A DNA stretch of 64,000 bases, taken from the NCBI GenBank assembly GCA_933822405.4, contig CAKOGP040001969.1, positions 62,001-126,000 on the forward strand. The letters are read 5' to 3'. A program made the position numbers and the translations under genes. Below the pieces are notes generated by a model. That model had not been told where the DNA came from, did not search any database, and saw only the letters and a program-made list of their open reading frames with translations. Positions 19,399 to 29,869 of this stretch are shown in pieces (the first letter of the stretch is position 1; the number at the start of each line of letters is the position of its first letter). This stretch comes from Cylindrotheca closterium. Taxonomy: Eukaryota > Bacillariophyta > Bacillariophyceae > Bacillariales > Bacillariaceae.

Positions 19399-21399
19399 TT
19401 AGATATACGAATAGTAGCACACGTGATTGGTGCCTCCTTCAGATGTATCACATATTTGACAGACGTTCCCATCCTCATCCCAAAAATCTTTGTTGTTTTC
19501 ATTTTCCGGAGTGAAACATGCAGCGCATCGAAACTGCTGGTCATTCGCAAACAGGGGCGGCTGCGCCAAGTCTATGATGCACAAACCTCCGTTTTTGCCA
19601 ACACCAGCAATTAGACTCATCGATAGAACAACCAATCCGCAATTGATTATAGTTCCAATAAAGTGATATCGCAGACTTATTTCCTCTGTGCTTTGGGCCA
19701 CTCTCAAACGACGCCGTTCTCTCTCGAGCCGGAAATTATCCAAATTCCGAAGATCACTGTTAGCACCTTCCTCCAATCCCAGATCATCATCAAATGATGT
19801 TTTCGACGATCCTCGAGCGAGTTTACTCTTCCTGCTCTTTGGCTTTCGACTTTCTATTTCAGTAGTAGCATCGTCGACTCGTTTTTGACCTTCATTGAAC
19901 TCTTTTCGTTTTAGAAGAAAGACAACAACTTCACATCCAATGGCACTGGCTTCAATGAGCCACATGGCCACAGCTTCGAAGATACGGTCGTCGAAAAACA
20001 TCCCGAAAGTGATTCCAAATCCGAGCAATGGATTGATCAAGTTGATCGGCAGTCCCTTCTTTAAGACAGGGAGGATTTCAATGAATAACAAGGCTGTGTA
20101 AATGTATGTTGTAGTTCTGATAAACACATCCCAGTCGAGCACAGTTGAAGCTGTGTCGAAAATTGGAACTTCACAGCAGGTAGTCACTCCATCGTAGGAA
20201 AAAATAGAAACCATGGCAGCGATAAAATCCAGAAACAGGGCAAACCAGATGAGGTATCGTTGTTTTCTTTGAATAGGTGTTTCGTCCGGAGTCGGTTTCA
20301 TGATATGCAAATAGCGCAACACCTTCTTCCATTTTGGCTCATCTCCGAAGTCACCCAAGTCCAGTGAGTGGTTGGACAAGCTCATACTTGCTTGACTATA
20401 GCTTCGTTTGGTGTCGGCCAAAGACGGGCGTCCCCTACCTGGACGGGATGATCCAACGGACATTTCCTCAATCTGACCATCCATTTCAACCCTGGCGGAA
20501 GGCTGTCGGGCCATCATGACCCGTTTGTTTCCGCCGTGGTTGGAACCACCATCAAGACCTCCATTAAATCTATTGCTTTGTCTCATGGATGACTGTCGCG
20601 ATCCCATACCCCGTCCACCTCGACCACGTCCATGCTCTGACGTTGACAGTCCTCCACCCCTCGATGGCTGGCGCATACCCATTCCTCTTCCACCTCGGCC
20701 AGGTCCATGTTCCGACATGGAAAGGCCTCCACCTCTCGATGGCTGGCGGATGCCCATTCCTCTTCCACCTCGGCCAGGTCCGTGCTCTGAAATAGAAAGA
20801 CCACCGCCTCTTGACGTTTGCCGATTGCCCATTCCCCTTCCTCGTCCATTCATACTGTTTCTGCTGCTTCCTTGGCGATTCATTCCTCCTCCACGACCGC
20901 CGAAATTTAAGCTTTGGGCTCGTTGCATACCTCTGCCTGCTCCTGATGGCCTCATCTTTGGTCGACCTGAAGGGCTGGATGACCTATCTCGCGGTATTAT
21001 GGCACCGTTTTCTCTGATACTTCCCAAGTCTGCAGAGTGATTAGAATCTCCTGAAAGACTTTTTGACCGTTTTAGAGTCTTCTTAGGTTCATCCTTAAGG
21101 GGTGAATCAGGCAAAAAGTCATCGTCATCATCTGATGAATCTCCTCCAAAGTCCCCGGCAACCTTCTTTTTCTTTTTCTTTTTTTTCTTCACCGGTCCAT
21201 CTGCAGTCAAAGCACTTTCACTCGCTGCCTTCTTCAGTTTCTTCTTTTTCTTCTTCTTGATGGTTTCGCCATTATTTTCGTCACCTTCACCATCTTCCAC
21301 TATCGACTTCTTCTTCTTCTTTTTCTTCTTGGCTATCTCTTCCTCAGTCATGTTGACATGTGTGTTTGCAGTGCTAGCAAGTTGTCGTACGTTGCTCAT
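19399..21399 (-). CDS. Five-TM core membrane protein with poly-Lys/RGG head (paralog 1)
   Basis: Single exon, 666 aa from the first ATG (21399; an alternative ATG is at 21351). The head has three poly-Lys runs, an acidic patch, and three 26-residue repeats (RGMGxRQPSRGGGLSxSEHG) rich in RGG. The conserved membrane core starts near residue 356 (KVLRYLHIMKPTP) and has four helices at about 382-401, 429-447, 452-470 and 475-497. A short charged loop and a fifth helix at about 580-602 follow. Conserved marks: TTCCEVPIF, LPINLINPLLGF, MFFDDRI, IEASAIGCE, GKNGGLCI and a Cys-rich tail (CAAC...CQICD...CYYSYI). The family was not recognised. It shares the core with the adjacent gene (21678-23630) and with 41331-45098. 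No signal peptide; location unknown. RGG boxes in animals bind nucleic acid, but that is only a compositional parallel here. Confidence 0.75.
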   Translation of the reverse strand: MSNVRQLASTANTHVNMTEEEIAKKKKKKKKSIVEDGEGDENNGETIKKKKKKKLKKAASESALTADGPVKKKKKKKKKVAGDFGGDSSDDDDDFLPDSPLKDEPKKTLKRSKSLSGDSNHSADLGSIRENGAIIPRDRSSSPSGRPKMRPSGAGRGMQRAQSLNFGGRGGGMNRQGSSRNSMNGRGRGMGNRQTSRGGGLSISEHGPGRGGRGMGIRQPSRGGGLSMSEHGPGRGGRGMGMRQPSRGGGLSTSEHGRGRGGRGMGSRQSSMRQSNRFNGGLDGGSNHGGNKRVMMARQPSARVEMDGQIEEMSVGSSRPGRGRPSLADTKRSYSQASMSLSNHSLDLGDFGDEPKWKKVLRYLHIMKPTPDETPIQRKQRYLIWFALFLDFIAAMVSIFSYDGVTTCCEVPIFDTASTVLDWDVFIRTTTYIYTALLFIEILPVLKKGLPINLINPLLGFGITFGMFFDDRIFEAVAMWLIEASAIGCEVVVFLLKRKEFNEGQKRVDDATTEIESRKPKSRKSKLARGSSKTSFDDDLGLEEGANSDLRNLDNFRLERERRRLRVAQSTEEISLRYHFIGTIINCGLVVLSMSLIAGVGKNGGLCIIDLAQPPLFANDQQFRCAACFTPENENNKDFWDEDGNVCQICDTSEGGTNHVCYYSYI
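20605..20845 (-). repeat. Three 78-bp tandem coding repeats (RGG units)
   Basis: Inside paralog 1 three consecutive 78-bp units encode RGMGxRQPSRGGGLS-type repeats of 26 residues; the middle two are nearly identical in DNA (shared CCCATTCCTCTTCCACCTCG). They indicate recent unequal expansion in frame. Confidence 0.7.
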
Positions 21400-21677
21400 A
21401 TTCTGACCAGTTACTGTAGTGAAACTGCGCGTAGAAGAACTCGCGACATTGATGTCGGAAGCCTGCAAGTTTTGTGACTCTCATCTTCCGCCAATGGTTG
21501 ACGTTTCTGGTTGGGCCTTTTTCTAATTTTAATTAGGACCAACTCGAGTGGGCGCGATCATCTCCACATTTTTACTGTACATATAAAGAAGGTCGTAATA
21601 TACTCTTTCACTACCTACAAGCTACTGATTCCATAAATTTTGAACATTCTTGGAGCATTGAGAGCTCATTAATTCTA

Positions 21678-23630
21678 TTAGAGTTTGTAAGGATAGTAGC
21701 ACTGGTGCTGATTTCCTCCAGTTGCATCGCAGACTTCACAGGTTTCAGCGGCTCCAACACAAGATGGACATCGTTCCAATTGGTCATCTTTGAAAATGGG
21801 TGGAGCCTCAAAATTGCTGATGCAGAGTCCTCCATTCTTTCCAATCCCAATGATCAGAGACAGAGAAATAAGCACTAGACCAATATTGATTGCGCTCCCA
21901 ATATAATGGTATCTTAAGGTGATTTCGTCATCCAAAAGGCCCGCCTTTAAGTGTCTTCTTTCTCTTTCAATTCGAAAGCGATTAACCTTGGCATCGCCAC
22001 TGTTGTAGAAGCTTCCACCTGACAAACTCTCCAAATCACTGTAAGGATCTTCGACTATACCATCAGCGGGGTTCAGTTGTTTCGTAGAGTTATCTCGCGC
22101 CCATCGTTTTCCGGTACGGACTGCCAACTCGTCGTCGCACTCCACGATGCGCTCGATGCGCCGAAGGTGTTGCTTACGCCTCAAACAGGTGATGACAGCT
22201 TCAAATGCAATAGCAAATGCTTCCATTGTCCACATTGTAATGGCTTCTCCAATACGATCATCAAAGAACATTGCCATGGTAATGGTGAAACCAATCAAAG
22301 GATTGATCAAATTCAGCGGGATTTCCTTATTGAAGACAGGAATGACTTCGAGGAAAAGGAGCACCACGTAGATGTAGGTAAAGATGCGGACGAACTCGTT
22401 CCAGTTGATCCTCGATTCTAAAAGCTCGAAAATTGGTTTGCCACAGCACATGGTCACGCTTTCATAGGTAGTAATGGACACCATGGCGGCGATGAAATCC
22501 AAAATCATGGCACCCCAAGTCATGTAACGGATAATCCTATCGCTCTTGCACTCTCTCGGGGTGGGTGCCATCAGTCGAATGTACCGCAAGCCAGATATCC
22601 AAATTGTCTCATCAGCGGAAAATTCGTCGCCCACTGTTGATGCTGTGTGCCCCGATACCGAGGCATCTAAGCTTCTGGACGACAGCCTGTTTCTCTGTGC
22701 AAATCTTTCGTATCGGGATCGAGGCTTTTGCCTCGCTAGTATCTCTGGATTGTTCGATGACTCGATCATGCCAATGATCTTTTCCAGATCGTCTGGATCA
22801 CCACCACCTAGTTTTGTTCTTGATCTGGATCTCGAGCGGCTACCGCCATCATCATCGGAAGACGCATACAGAGACGATCTAGAGCTCTGTCGACTCAATC
22901 CACTCGTACTTCCTGATTTCTTCAAACCACGTGCACCTAATCGATTCATGCGCCGTCCAGTAAAGGAACTTGGAGGTTCTACTGTGCTCGTGCTTCTTGC
23001 CCGTTGAACGAGTGACCGTGGTCGACTTCCCCCCCCTAAGGATAGGCCCGAGTTTTGGCGAGATAGATTTGGATTCGAGTATTGGCGAGATAGGTTTGGA
23101 TTCGAAGATTGTCGAAACAAAGACGAGCTGCTCTTGCCTCGCTCTGCCTGTTCCAACCGACGGATTGAAAGATGACCAGAATGGTCCAACCCTGTTGCAC
23201 TCCGTGGTCGCTTGGCAATAACACCTCGTCCCGGTGTTCTTCCTCGCCCTGAAGCAGCCGTATCCTGACTGGGTGCTCGAAGATCAGATAATGAAGATGG
23301 TCTTAACTGATTGAAGGAGTTTTGAGATCGGTTGGACTTATTAGTCGACTTGGCGGTGTCAACAGAAGAAGCAAGTGATTCTTGAAAGTTTTTGTTCTTC
23401 AAAGCTCCTTTCTTTAGATTCTTTTTGGTAGTTGATCTGCCTCGCTTTTGTTTCGTCTTTTTTGTGGAAGACGCATCAAGTGATTTGGATGCAGCCGCCT
23501 TGTTGGTGGATGACTTTTTCTTCTTTTTCCTCCCAGTTCCATCCTCAATGCCGATCGCTGCTTTGGATTTGACAATCTTGTCGGTGGATTTCTTCCTTGT
23601 CTTTTTCTTTTTCTGTGTAGTTTCGGTCAT
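21678..23630 (-). CDS. Five-TM core membrane protein with Lys/Ser head (paralog 2)
   Basis: Single exon, 650 aa, ATG at 23630. The head is Lys-rich (KKKKTRKKS; RKKKKKSS), then Ser/Arg-rich with short repeats (SNPNLSRQYSNPNLSRQ). The membrane core begins near residue 346 (SGLRYIRLMAPTP). Helices are at about 370-388, 413-433, 437-455, 459-483 and 577-597. Conserved marks match paralog 1: VTMCCGKPIF, LPLNLINPLIGF, MFFDDRIGEA, RYHYIGSAIN, GIGKNGGLCI and a Cys-rich end (CPSC...CEVCD...CYYPYKL). It lies head-to-tail behind paralog 1 with 278 nt between the ORFs, implying tandem duplication followed by fast change of the head. Function unknown; the invariant Cys pairs could form disulfides or bind metal. 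Confidence 0.75.
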   Translation of the reverse strand: MTETTQKKKKTRKKSTDKIVKSKAAIGIEDGTGRKKKKKSSTNKAAASKSLDASSTKKTKQKRGRSTTKKNLKKGALKNKNFQESLASSVDTAKSTNKSNRSQNSFNQLRPSSLSDLRAPSQDTAASGRGRTPGRGVIAKRPRSATGLDHSGHLSIRRLEQAERGKSSSSLFRQSSNPNLSRQYSNPNLSRQNSGLSLGGGSRPRSLVQRARSTSTVEPPSSFTGRRMNRLGARGLKKSGSTSGLSRQSSRSSLYASSDDDGGSRSRSRSRTKLGGGDPDDLEKIIGMIESSNNPEILARQKPRSRYERFAQRNRLSSRSLDASVSGHTASTVGDEFSADETIWISGLRYIRLMAPTPRECKSDRIIRYMTWGAMILDFIAAMVSITTYESVTMCCGKPIFELLESRINWNEFVRIFTYIYVVLLFLEVIPVFNKEIPLNLINPLIGFTITMAMFFDDRIGEAITMWTMEAFAIAFEAVITCLRRKQHLRRIERIVECDDELAVRTGKRWARDNSTKQLNPADGIVEDPYSDLESLSGGSFYNSGDAKVNRFRIERERRHLKAGLLDDEITLRYHYIGSAINIGLVLISLSLIIGIGKNGGLCISNFEAPPIFKDDQLERCPSCVGAAETCEVCDATGGNQHQCYYPYKL

Positions 23631-24159
23631 GGTTGTTTTCTAGCCTTCCTTGGGTGCTTGCTTCTAGATTCAATCTTAACAATCTTCCATTGTGAGACAA
23701 TGAAAAAAATGTGTGGACGATCGACGATATATGATATCGATGACGAGAGAGTGGTCGGCAACATCATCGAACGCGATCAGAAGTATATTTCGTATCTCCG
23801 AGAATGTCTTTCACATATCTAAAACACGGGGTATCAGTAAAATCAAAATGACCGTTGAAGTTCACACGAAACCAACGGAGCCTTGGAGAAAGGGAGCAAA
23901 TATCATGTCAAGAATAAAACTTTTTCAGTTCAACGTAGTTTCGCAGCGATGCACTGAACAATACACCAATATGGGTCGATAGCCTCCTTAAGGATTTACC
24001 CTAATCGTCTCTGTCATTTATATTGGCTTACTGCAACACACTAGTAGGAACCTTTACTTGAAAATGGTATTTACATTCGGTCGATATGTGCTGAAAGTAT
24101 TACAGAGCAAGCATCAATGGTCATTGCTCGTAGTCGCTTTCGTATCTGCCATCCTGAAG
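23631..24159. other. Spacer upstream of paralog 2
   Basis: Contains the presumptive promoter of paralog 2. No gene supported; an 89-codon plus-strand frame at 23713-23982 has no coding character. Confidence 0.3.
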
Positions 24160-25066
24160 CTACCCCCGTCCTCGAGTGATCAATTTTCTTGTCATATATA
24201 TCCCGGCGCCTGACAACCCAAACCATGTTGCAGCATATCCCGCATGGATTTCTGGAGTGGTCTTGAAGTCTGCCACCGAGGCCACTGGTGGTCGCAGTGG
24301 GTATTGTGGTTCGCCGGAGCTCTCATCGTCTTCTGTGACGACTTCAGCTAGTAAAGAGAGCTCATCTTCGGACTCTGCGATAGCCTGAAGAGCAAGGGGA
24401 TCAAACCAAAACAACTGCAGTGGTCGTTTGGAATAGTCATGCACTGGAGTAATGATCTTTGGTTCTGTGAAAAGTGGTCATCACAAAAATGATAAGATAC
24501 TTGGATGAGAACACTGGCACAAACAAGAATTACTAGAGAATACTGTATAACTCACTTTCAGGAGAGGATAGAACAGTCGTGAGACTGACCCTCCCTTTCG
24601 GCCGACTCCAAGTTCCTGTAGGGGGGCCACGCCTCGCATCAGGGACCATGGTCTTTGGGACCCACCCTCTATTAATCCAAGCGGTCTGTTTGCCTTGCAG
24701 TTCCATTGGGGTCAGCACGAAATAGCCTTGTGGACCTGGTGCCATTCCTGAAGATTGCCCTGATCCAGCTTGTTTGGAGCTTAGGCCTTGTCTTGGTAAA
24801 GATACTCCAGGAGGAGCACCTCTTGGGCCAATCAGAACTTCCTTATCGTGCCGAAATGCTCCGGATACAAGCCGTGTACGGTAAGGATGCTTCTGACTCT
24901 TCCAATCACTGGTAGGTGACATCTGCAACTGACTCTGACGATCCTCAATTTTCCCAATTTTTTCGTTTAGTCGCTGTAATTGCCAACAACCCAGACCGAA
25001 TGTACCAGCACATAACGAGCCAAAGAAGGCCTTGCCTCCGGTTGAAATTCCACTAACAGCTGCCAT
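24160..25066 (-). CDS. SURF1: SURF1, cytochrome c oxidase assembly factor
   Basis: Two exons on the minus strand, 25066-24556 and 24464-24160, separated by a 91-nt intron (GAAA|GTGAGT...TTTTCACAG, phase 1), 271 aa. The join restores SSPE-KPKIITPVHDYSKRP, as expected for the family. N-terminal membrane helix AFFGSLCAGTFGLGCWQLQR includes the conserved G-x-WQ-x-x-R motif. Then come GPRGAPPG, YFVLTPMEL, TAWINRGWVP and the C-terminal helix with HAGYAATWFGLSGAGIYMTR. SURF1 acts in the mitochondrial inner membrane in early assembly of complex IV, helping heme a insertion into COX1. No long presequence is visible ahead of TM1. Length is near the usual 250-300 aa. Confidence 0.9.
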
Positions 25067-25420
25067 GATGGTGTTTGCACCTTCTCACCACTGTGTACGG
25101 TTTGCTGCTACAATATTTTTTGCAGTCGTGATCGATGCGTGTGACACTGAAGTGTGCGATAATATTCCGCATCAATGATTCAGATCAAAAAGGTCCAATC
25201 GTGCAAAGGGCAGACGCTGAATCGAATGTCATCGTCGGAGGTCGAGGACCTCGAGATCTCAAATGAGATACTGCATCTGTCACCTTTGTCTTTATCTAAA
25301 ATTTAATCAAAATCACCACCAGTGAATTTCAGTCTATTGCCAATTGATGAACTGCTGCCGGCATAATGAAAGTTAGAAAATACTATTGCTGCATTATTTA
25401 TTAATATTTCAATAAGCTGT
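25067..25420. other. Spacer between SURF1 start and SH3-protein end
   Basis: Upstream region of SURF1. No gene or clear motif seen. Confidence 0.3.
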
Positions 25421-28400
25421 TCAAAATTGCAATAATAGTCTGCTTTCCCGCAACTTCTGTTGCATCATGGCATCTCCTGTCTTTCGGACTGATTCCTCGG
25501 GACTTAATAACAGAGCGTCAACATTGTCGTCTTCCTCTCCTTCTTCGTCCGTATCTTCTTCTGATTCAGACTCCGACTCTTCAGCACCTGCGATCCATCC
25601 CCATATACTTGTTTGCTTGGTACTCAGCTTCGCAATCTCTGCTTCCATTTCTTTGATCGCTGCGTCTTCCTTGTCAATCTTGCGTTGCAGCTCTTCCTTT
25701 TCGTGCATTGCCGTCAGCAAGGCAATCTTCACATCATCCTTCATGCCGTTGACTTCTTCCATTGCCGTCTGTACGCTGTTATCCTTTCGGGTTTCTTCGA
25801 GTTTCGCTTTCAGCTGCTCGATAGCCATGCGATTGTGTTCAATGACCAAGTTGCTCTCTTTAAGATTCGCGGATACTTTTAGAAGCTCGCCGCGAACCTT
25901 GATTCTGCCGGAGGCAACTGATACTTCTTCCTTCTCCTCCAAGTTGATATCACGAGCAGGGCCAATCGTGTCATCCATTTCGCTGTTGTCGTCCTCTCCT
26001 TCTTCCAAGATTTCGATCATTCGGTATTTTCCTTGCTGGAGACGATCATACTCGTCCTCCCGGAGTTTGCGGATGAAGTTTGTATATACTGCAAGCTGCT
26101 CTTTGAGCGCGTCGTTTTCATCTTCTAGGTCAAGCATCATTTCGTCATGCTCAGCTTCATCGTTGTCTCTCAGATCTTCCAGTTGGTATTCTGTAAAGAA
26201 AATGGCACGATCCATTTGTTCATTCTCTTGCTTGAGATTTTCCGTTTGCAGTTCAAGAAACTCTTTCTCTTTCGACAGGCTCTCGTTTTCTGTCTGCAAT
26301 TCAAGCTTTTCTGCGGCGTTTTCCCTTTCTCGCTGGACGAGTTCTTCCAGTAGCAGCTCAACTCTTTCCTTTTCAGCTGCGACCATTTTCTTCAACTCCT
26401 CAGGATCCATCGTTTTTTCATCAACTTCCTCCTGCACAGTTTCCTCAGACGATTCCGATTCTTCATCAGATATTACTGGACTTTCCAACTGCACCAGTTC
26501 GGCTTCGCTCATTACTTCTTCCTCCAATTCAGCTGGCTCGCTTTCACCCAATGCATCGCCCACTTTCTCTTCGATTCCTGCAACAATCTCTCCAGCCTCA
26601 TGGAACATTGATTCCAAAGGTTTTTTCTCCTTCATATCTTCTACCAAACCTTGGACGGCCGTCTTGATGGGTTGCTTTTCCTTCAAATCTTCAACAGCAC
26701 CGCGAACCGCATTTAGTACGGGCTTGTTCTCTTTGATCTCTTCCGCCTTCTCCTTCAAGTCGTGAGCAACATGATTGATCTTGCTGGCGGCAGCATTGAA
26801 AGGATTCATCGGAGCCTGTCCTTCCGATTCAGATGACGATGACTTGGTTTCGTCTTCTTGATCATGCAAGGGTGGAGAATCCCTGTCTTCAATCACGTCG
26901 GACCCGGCAGCATCTGCATTGACTTCACTACTCTCAATTGCTGGATCCATCGGTGAGGCTTCATCTTCAGAATCCGAGTCGTGTGCTGCAACATTGATGC
27001 GACTACTGTCGGCTTCGACTTCGAATGCCACACCAATCTCGACAGCTTCTTCTGGAATTTGCGAGTCGTCTTGATGATATGGTTCCGAAGCTTCCACAGG
27101 TTCGGTAACTTCTGCATCAATGCAATCGGCGCTAGCCAATGTCTCGGGCTCGGCAATGGGCTCCACCAATGGTTCACCAGAGTCTAAGGTCGTATCCATG
27201 CAGTCTCGCACATCATTTGTTGCAGGGTCTTGACCATCGTCACTTGAAGCAATGCCTCCATGAGCAGAATCATCTGAGGGGTCCGCTTGCACAATGGATT
27301 CGATTGGATCTTCAATTTGAATCGGGCTGGCAATGGTTGGATCAACATCTTGGCTCTGATCTTGTTCCATCAATATCTTTTGCTCATGTGGCTGCTCCTC
27401 TTCGTCCTCTTCTTGCTCTTCTACAACCACTGGAGTTTCTGCTACCACCGCTGGCTCTTCGATTTCTTCAGTGACAGCTATAGCCGCCGCCAATTTCACT
27501 GGAGGATTTTCGTCGTTTTCATGGTTCGACTCTTTTATCACCGTCTCTGGCTCCGCAACAACGGTAGTTTGCTCCTGCTGTTCCGTGACGTAGGTTGGAG
27601 GAAACCATCCTTGCATCCCGTTGTAAGACCCCCACCACCAGGCACCGTCTTGATTAGGTTTCGCGGTAATCAAGGCTCCACTGGGAAAGCTAAGTTGTGA
27701 TCCAGCGGTGTCGCCTTCGAAAGCAAAAGTGGCAAAGAACTGAGAGGTTCCAGCGTCTACCTCGCCAGCAGGCTGTATTGGACTCGATTTCTCTTCAGCA
27801 GTATTTTCCTGATTCGCAACCTGACTCTTTCGACCTCGCCGTATTGGTTTCAGCTCGTCGTCTACGTCGGCCACAGCTGCCTTGTCAAATGTACTCATTG
27901 AAAGTTCACTGTAGGCACTATCGTCGTCGTTGGTCGGTCCCACTCCGGCACCTCCCGATGCCTTTGACTTCATCTTCACGGGTCGTTCTTCTTGAATCGG
28001 TTCTCTAAGCGTACTAACATTGCTCGATGACCTCGTTTTTCTCGCCTTTGGAGCAAAAGTTCTCTCTCCCCTCTCCGATATACCCCTCATACCCAAGCTT
28101 CTCTCTGCTGGGTCTAACGAGTCCATCTCAGATGGGTCGAAAGAAATAGTATTTCCTTCAATCAAATCATTCAGAGTACCAGAGTCACTGCTCGCTGAAG
28201 TTTCAGATTTCTTTTTCCTCCGCATCTTCTTGGTACCCTTCGTGCCCTTGGTCCCCATCGTTCCCACGCTCTCTTCATCTCCCAATTTCTTCTTCTTCTT
28301 CTTTTTCTTTCTGGTGCCACCGGGGGTAGGAGGGACAGCGTTGTCATACTCTTCGCCTTCTTTAAGCTCGCCAAGTTCACTCACGCGTTCGCTGGCTCTG

Positions 28401-29086
28401 GTGCTATATCGATCATTGTCGTCTGCGCTGAATTCTGTCATTGCACTGACATCGCTCGACCTCGAACTTTTCGACTTGCGGACCTTCTTTTTCTTGGTAC
28501 CGCCACTTTTGTTTGTCGCAATGGTGCTTTCGTCTCCGTCTTCACCATCAGCAGAAACCTTTTTCTTCTTCTTTTTCTTCTTTGTTCCTGTCGTCCCCAT
28601 CGTCATTTCGCTAACAACACTCCCGTCACTTGACTTCTTCTTTTTCTTCTTCTTTCTTGGAGTATCCGAGATGGGCAAGGAATCCACAACATCTGTTTGA
28701 TCGTCATCGTCGTCGTACACAATCTCATTTCCAGCAGCGGATGATACGCTTGACGGCCTAGACTTCTTCTTTTTCCTCTTTGTAGCAGGAGTGCCTACAC
28801 TCTCCATCGCTGAGGCATCATCGCTTGGCTTCTTTTTCTTTTTCTTCTTCTTTCCTGTCTCTGAAGAAAGGTTTTCTCTGACTTTTCGAAGTTCATCCAA
28901 TTCTTTGTCCAACAAGGCGTTCTCTTCTTCAAGAGTCAAGGATTTGCCACCCTGTGAAGCGTCATCATCTGGCGAAAGAACATCGCTCCCACTGTAATTG
29001 CTGAGTCTCGACAGCGCGCTTTCCTGTTTTTCTAGCTTGCTGGCCCTCAATTTTTTCAGCTTTGTGGTGGGCAAAAAGGATGGCAT
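25421..29086 (-). CDS. SH3-domain protein with poly-Lys head and coiled-coil tail
   Basis: Single exon, 1221 aa, ATG at 29086. The first 300 residues hold six poly-Lys runs separated by acidic Ser/Thr linkers, with a short heptad helix at 51-75. An SH3 domain lies at about 448-502: ATFAFEGD (for ALYDYE), ELSF-like QLSFPSG, the WWW-G-S pair (GAWWWGS) and GWFPPTYV for G-x-FP-x-x-YV, so the proline-binding surface is intact. A long Glu/Pro-rich stretch follows. Near 765-830 are three helical repeats (AVRGAVEDLKEK, AVQGLVEDMKEK). Long coiled coils span about 895-1010 and 1060-1158. No membrane segment. It looks like a cytoplasmic scaffold that dimerises and recruits proline-rich partners, perhaps at actin or membrane sites (inference). 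The poly-Lys head resembles those of the five-TM family next door. Confidence 0.75.
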   Translation of the reverse strand: MPSFLPTTKLKKLRASKLEKQESALSRLSNYSGSDVLSPDDDASQGGKSLTLEEENALLDKELDELRKVRENLSSETGKKKKKKKKPSDDASAMESVGTPATKRKKKKSRPSSVSSAAGNEIVYDDDDDQTDVVDSLPISDTPRKKKKKKKSSDGSVVSEMTMGTTGTKKKKKKKKVSADGEDGDESTIATNKSGGTKKKKVRKSKSSRSSDVSAMTEFSADDNDRYSTRASERVSELGELKEGEEYDNAVPPTPGGTRKKKKKKKKLGDEESVGTMGTKGTKGTKKMRRKKKSETSASSDSGTLNDLIEGNTISFDPSEMDSLDPAERSLGMRGISERGERTFAPKARKTRSSSNVSTLREPIQEERPVKMKSKASGGAGVGPTNDDDSAYSELSMSTFDKAAVADVDDELKPIRRGRKSQVANQENTAEEKSSPIQPAGEVDAGTSQFFATFAFEGDTAGSQLSFPSGALITAKPNQDGAWWWGSYNGMQGWFPPTYVTEQQEQTTVVAEPETVIKESNHENDENPPVKLAAAIAVTEEIEEPAVVAETPVVVEEQEEDEEEQPHEQKILMEQDQSQDVDPTIASPIQIEDPIESIVQADPSDDSAHGGIASSDDGQDPATNDVRDCMDTTLDSGEPLVEPIAEPETLASADCIDAEVTEPVEASEPYHQDDSQIPEEAVEIGVAFEVEADSSRINVAAHDSDSEDEASPMDPAIESSEVNADAAGSDVIEDRDSPPLHDQEDETKSSSSESEGQAPMNPFNAAASKINHVAHDLKEKAEEIKENKPVLNAVRGAVEDLKEKQPIKTAVQGLVEDMKEKKPLESMFHEAGEIVAGIEEKVGDALGESEPAELEEEVMSEAELVQLESPVISDEESESSEETVQEEVDEKTMDPEELKKMVAAEKERVELLLEELVQRERENAAEKLELQTENESLSKEKEFLELQTENLKQENEQMDRAIFFTEYQLEDLRDNDEAEHDEMMLDLEDENDALKEQLAVYTNFIRKLREDEYDRLQQGKYRMIEILEEGEDDNSEMDDTIGPARDINLEEKEEVSVASGRIKVRGELLKVSANLKESNLVIEHNRMAIEQLKAKLEETRKDNSVQTAMEEVNGMKDDVKIALLTAMHEKEELQRKIDKEDAAIKEMEAEIAKLSTKQTSIWGWIAGAEESESESEEDTDEEGEEDDNVDALLLSPEESVRKTGDAMMQQKLRESRLLLQF

Positions 29087-29599
29087 AATCTCAAACTTGC
29101 AATTGTTTTGAGATGTTTCAGAAGACTTAGATTTTCCTTAATTTTCAACAGCAAGGTTATATGTGTTGGGGATTGGTTCAAATGCTATCTCATATGTTTT
29201 GCAATCTCAGATCCGTGCTTCCTGTGCCTTCATATGAACAAGGAAGCGAATTTGTTTTGACAGAGGTCTAATGGTTCTGGGCAAAACAATACCGGTTGCA
29301 GATGAGATAGCTGGATGTGTACCGGTACAGCGGTGCAATGTAGAATAAGGCGTACCTGAAATGAGATATGTAAACTCGGAGAAACACTTTGACAGCCAAG
29401 TCGACGAAATTAAGGATGTCGCATTATATAAGTACTAGAGAGCGTGCTCACATATCGAATCTGGACTGGTATTCGATCCAACTTCCGTTTCTGAAACCCC
29501 CCGCTCGCCGCTGCACTGGCTGTACCGGTACCGGTAGGTATCGTACCTGCTGGAACAGCACGCACAGCCATCTGCTGATTACATCGCATCTGACATCCA

Positions 29600-29648
29600 C
29601 GTCTGTCGTCTGTCGTCTGTCATCTGCATCTGTGATCTGCATCTGAAA
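29600..29648. repeat. TCTGTCG/TCTGCA microsatellite
   Basis: Imperfect short tandem units (GTCTGTC, then ATCTGCATCTG) run across about 29600-29648. Confidence 0.5.
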
Positions 29649-29869
29649 TCGACCATTCTCCGTATGTCCTTAGTAGGTTGCGGGGACTGGATGCCACATT
29701 CATCCTATACTCTTGCTTCATCTGACGAATGGCGTAGAAGAATGATCTTGTTGTGATTGGTGGGTACCAGTACCGATAGGGGTTTTACCTTGGATATTTT
29801 GTTTTGCGATACCGCGATCACCGCAAAAGAACTACTGTAGTGACCAGCTGAAACGTATATCGTCTGATA

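Noticed and set aside
20516..21040. 174-codon plus-strand Pro-rich frame
   Set aside because: Antisense of the RGG repeats of paralog 1; Pro arises from reversed Gly codons.
25467..26765. 432-codon plus-strand open frame, Ser-rich
   Set aside because: It is antisense to the coiled-coil coding region; Glu/Lys/Asp codons read backward give Ser/Phe/Leu. No domain and no independent signals.
28020..28700. 226-codon plus-strand Phe/Ser-rich frame
   Set aside because: Antisense of poly-Lys codons, which give poly-Phe.
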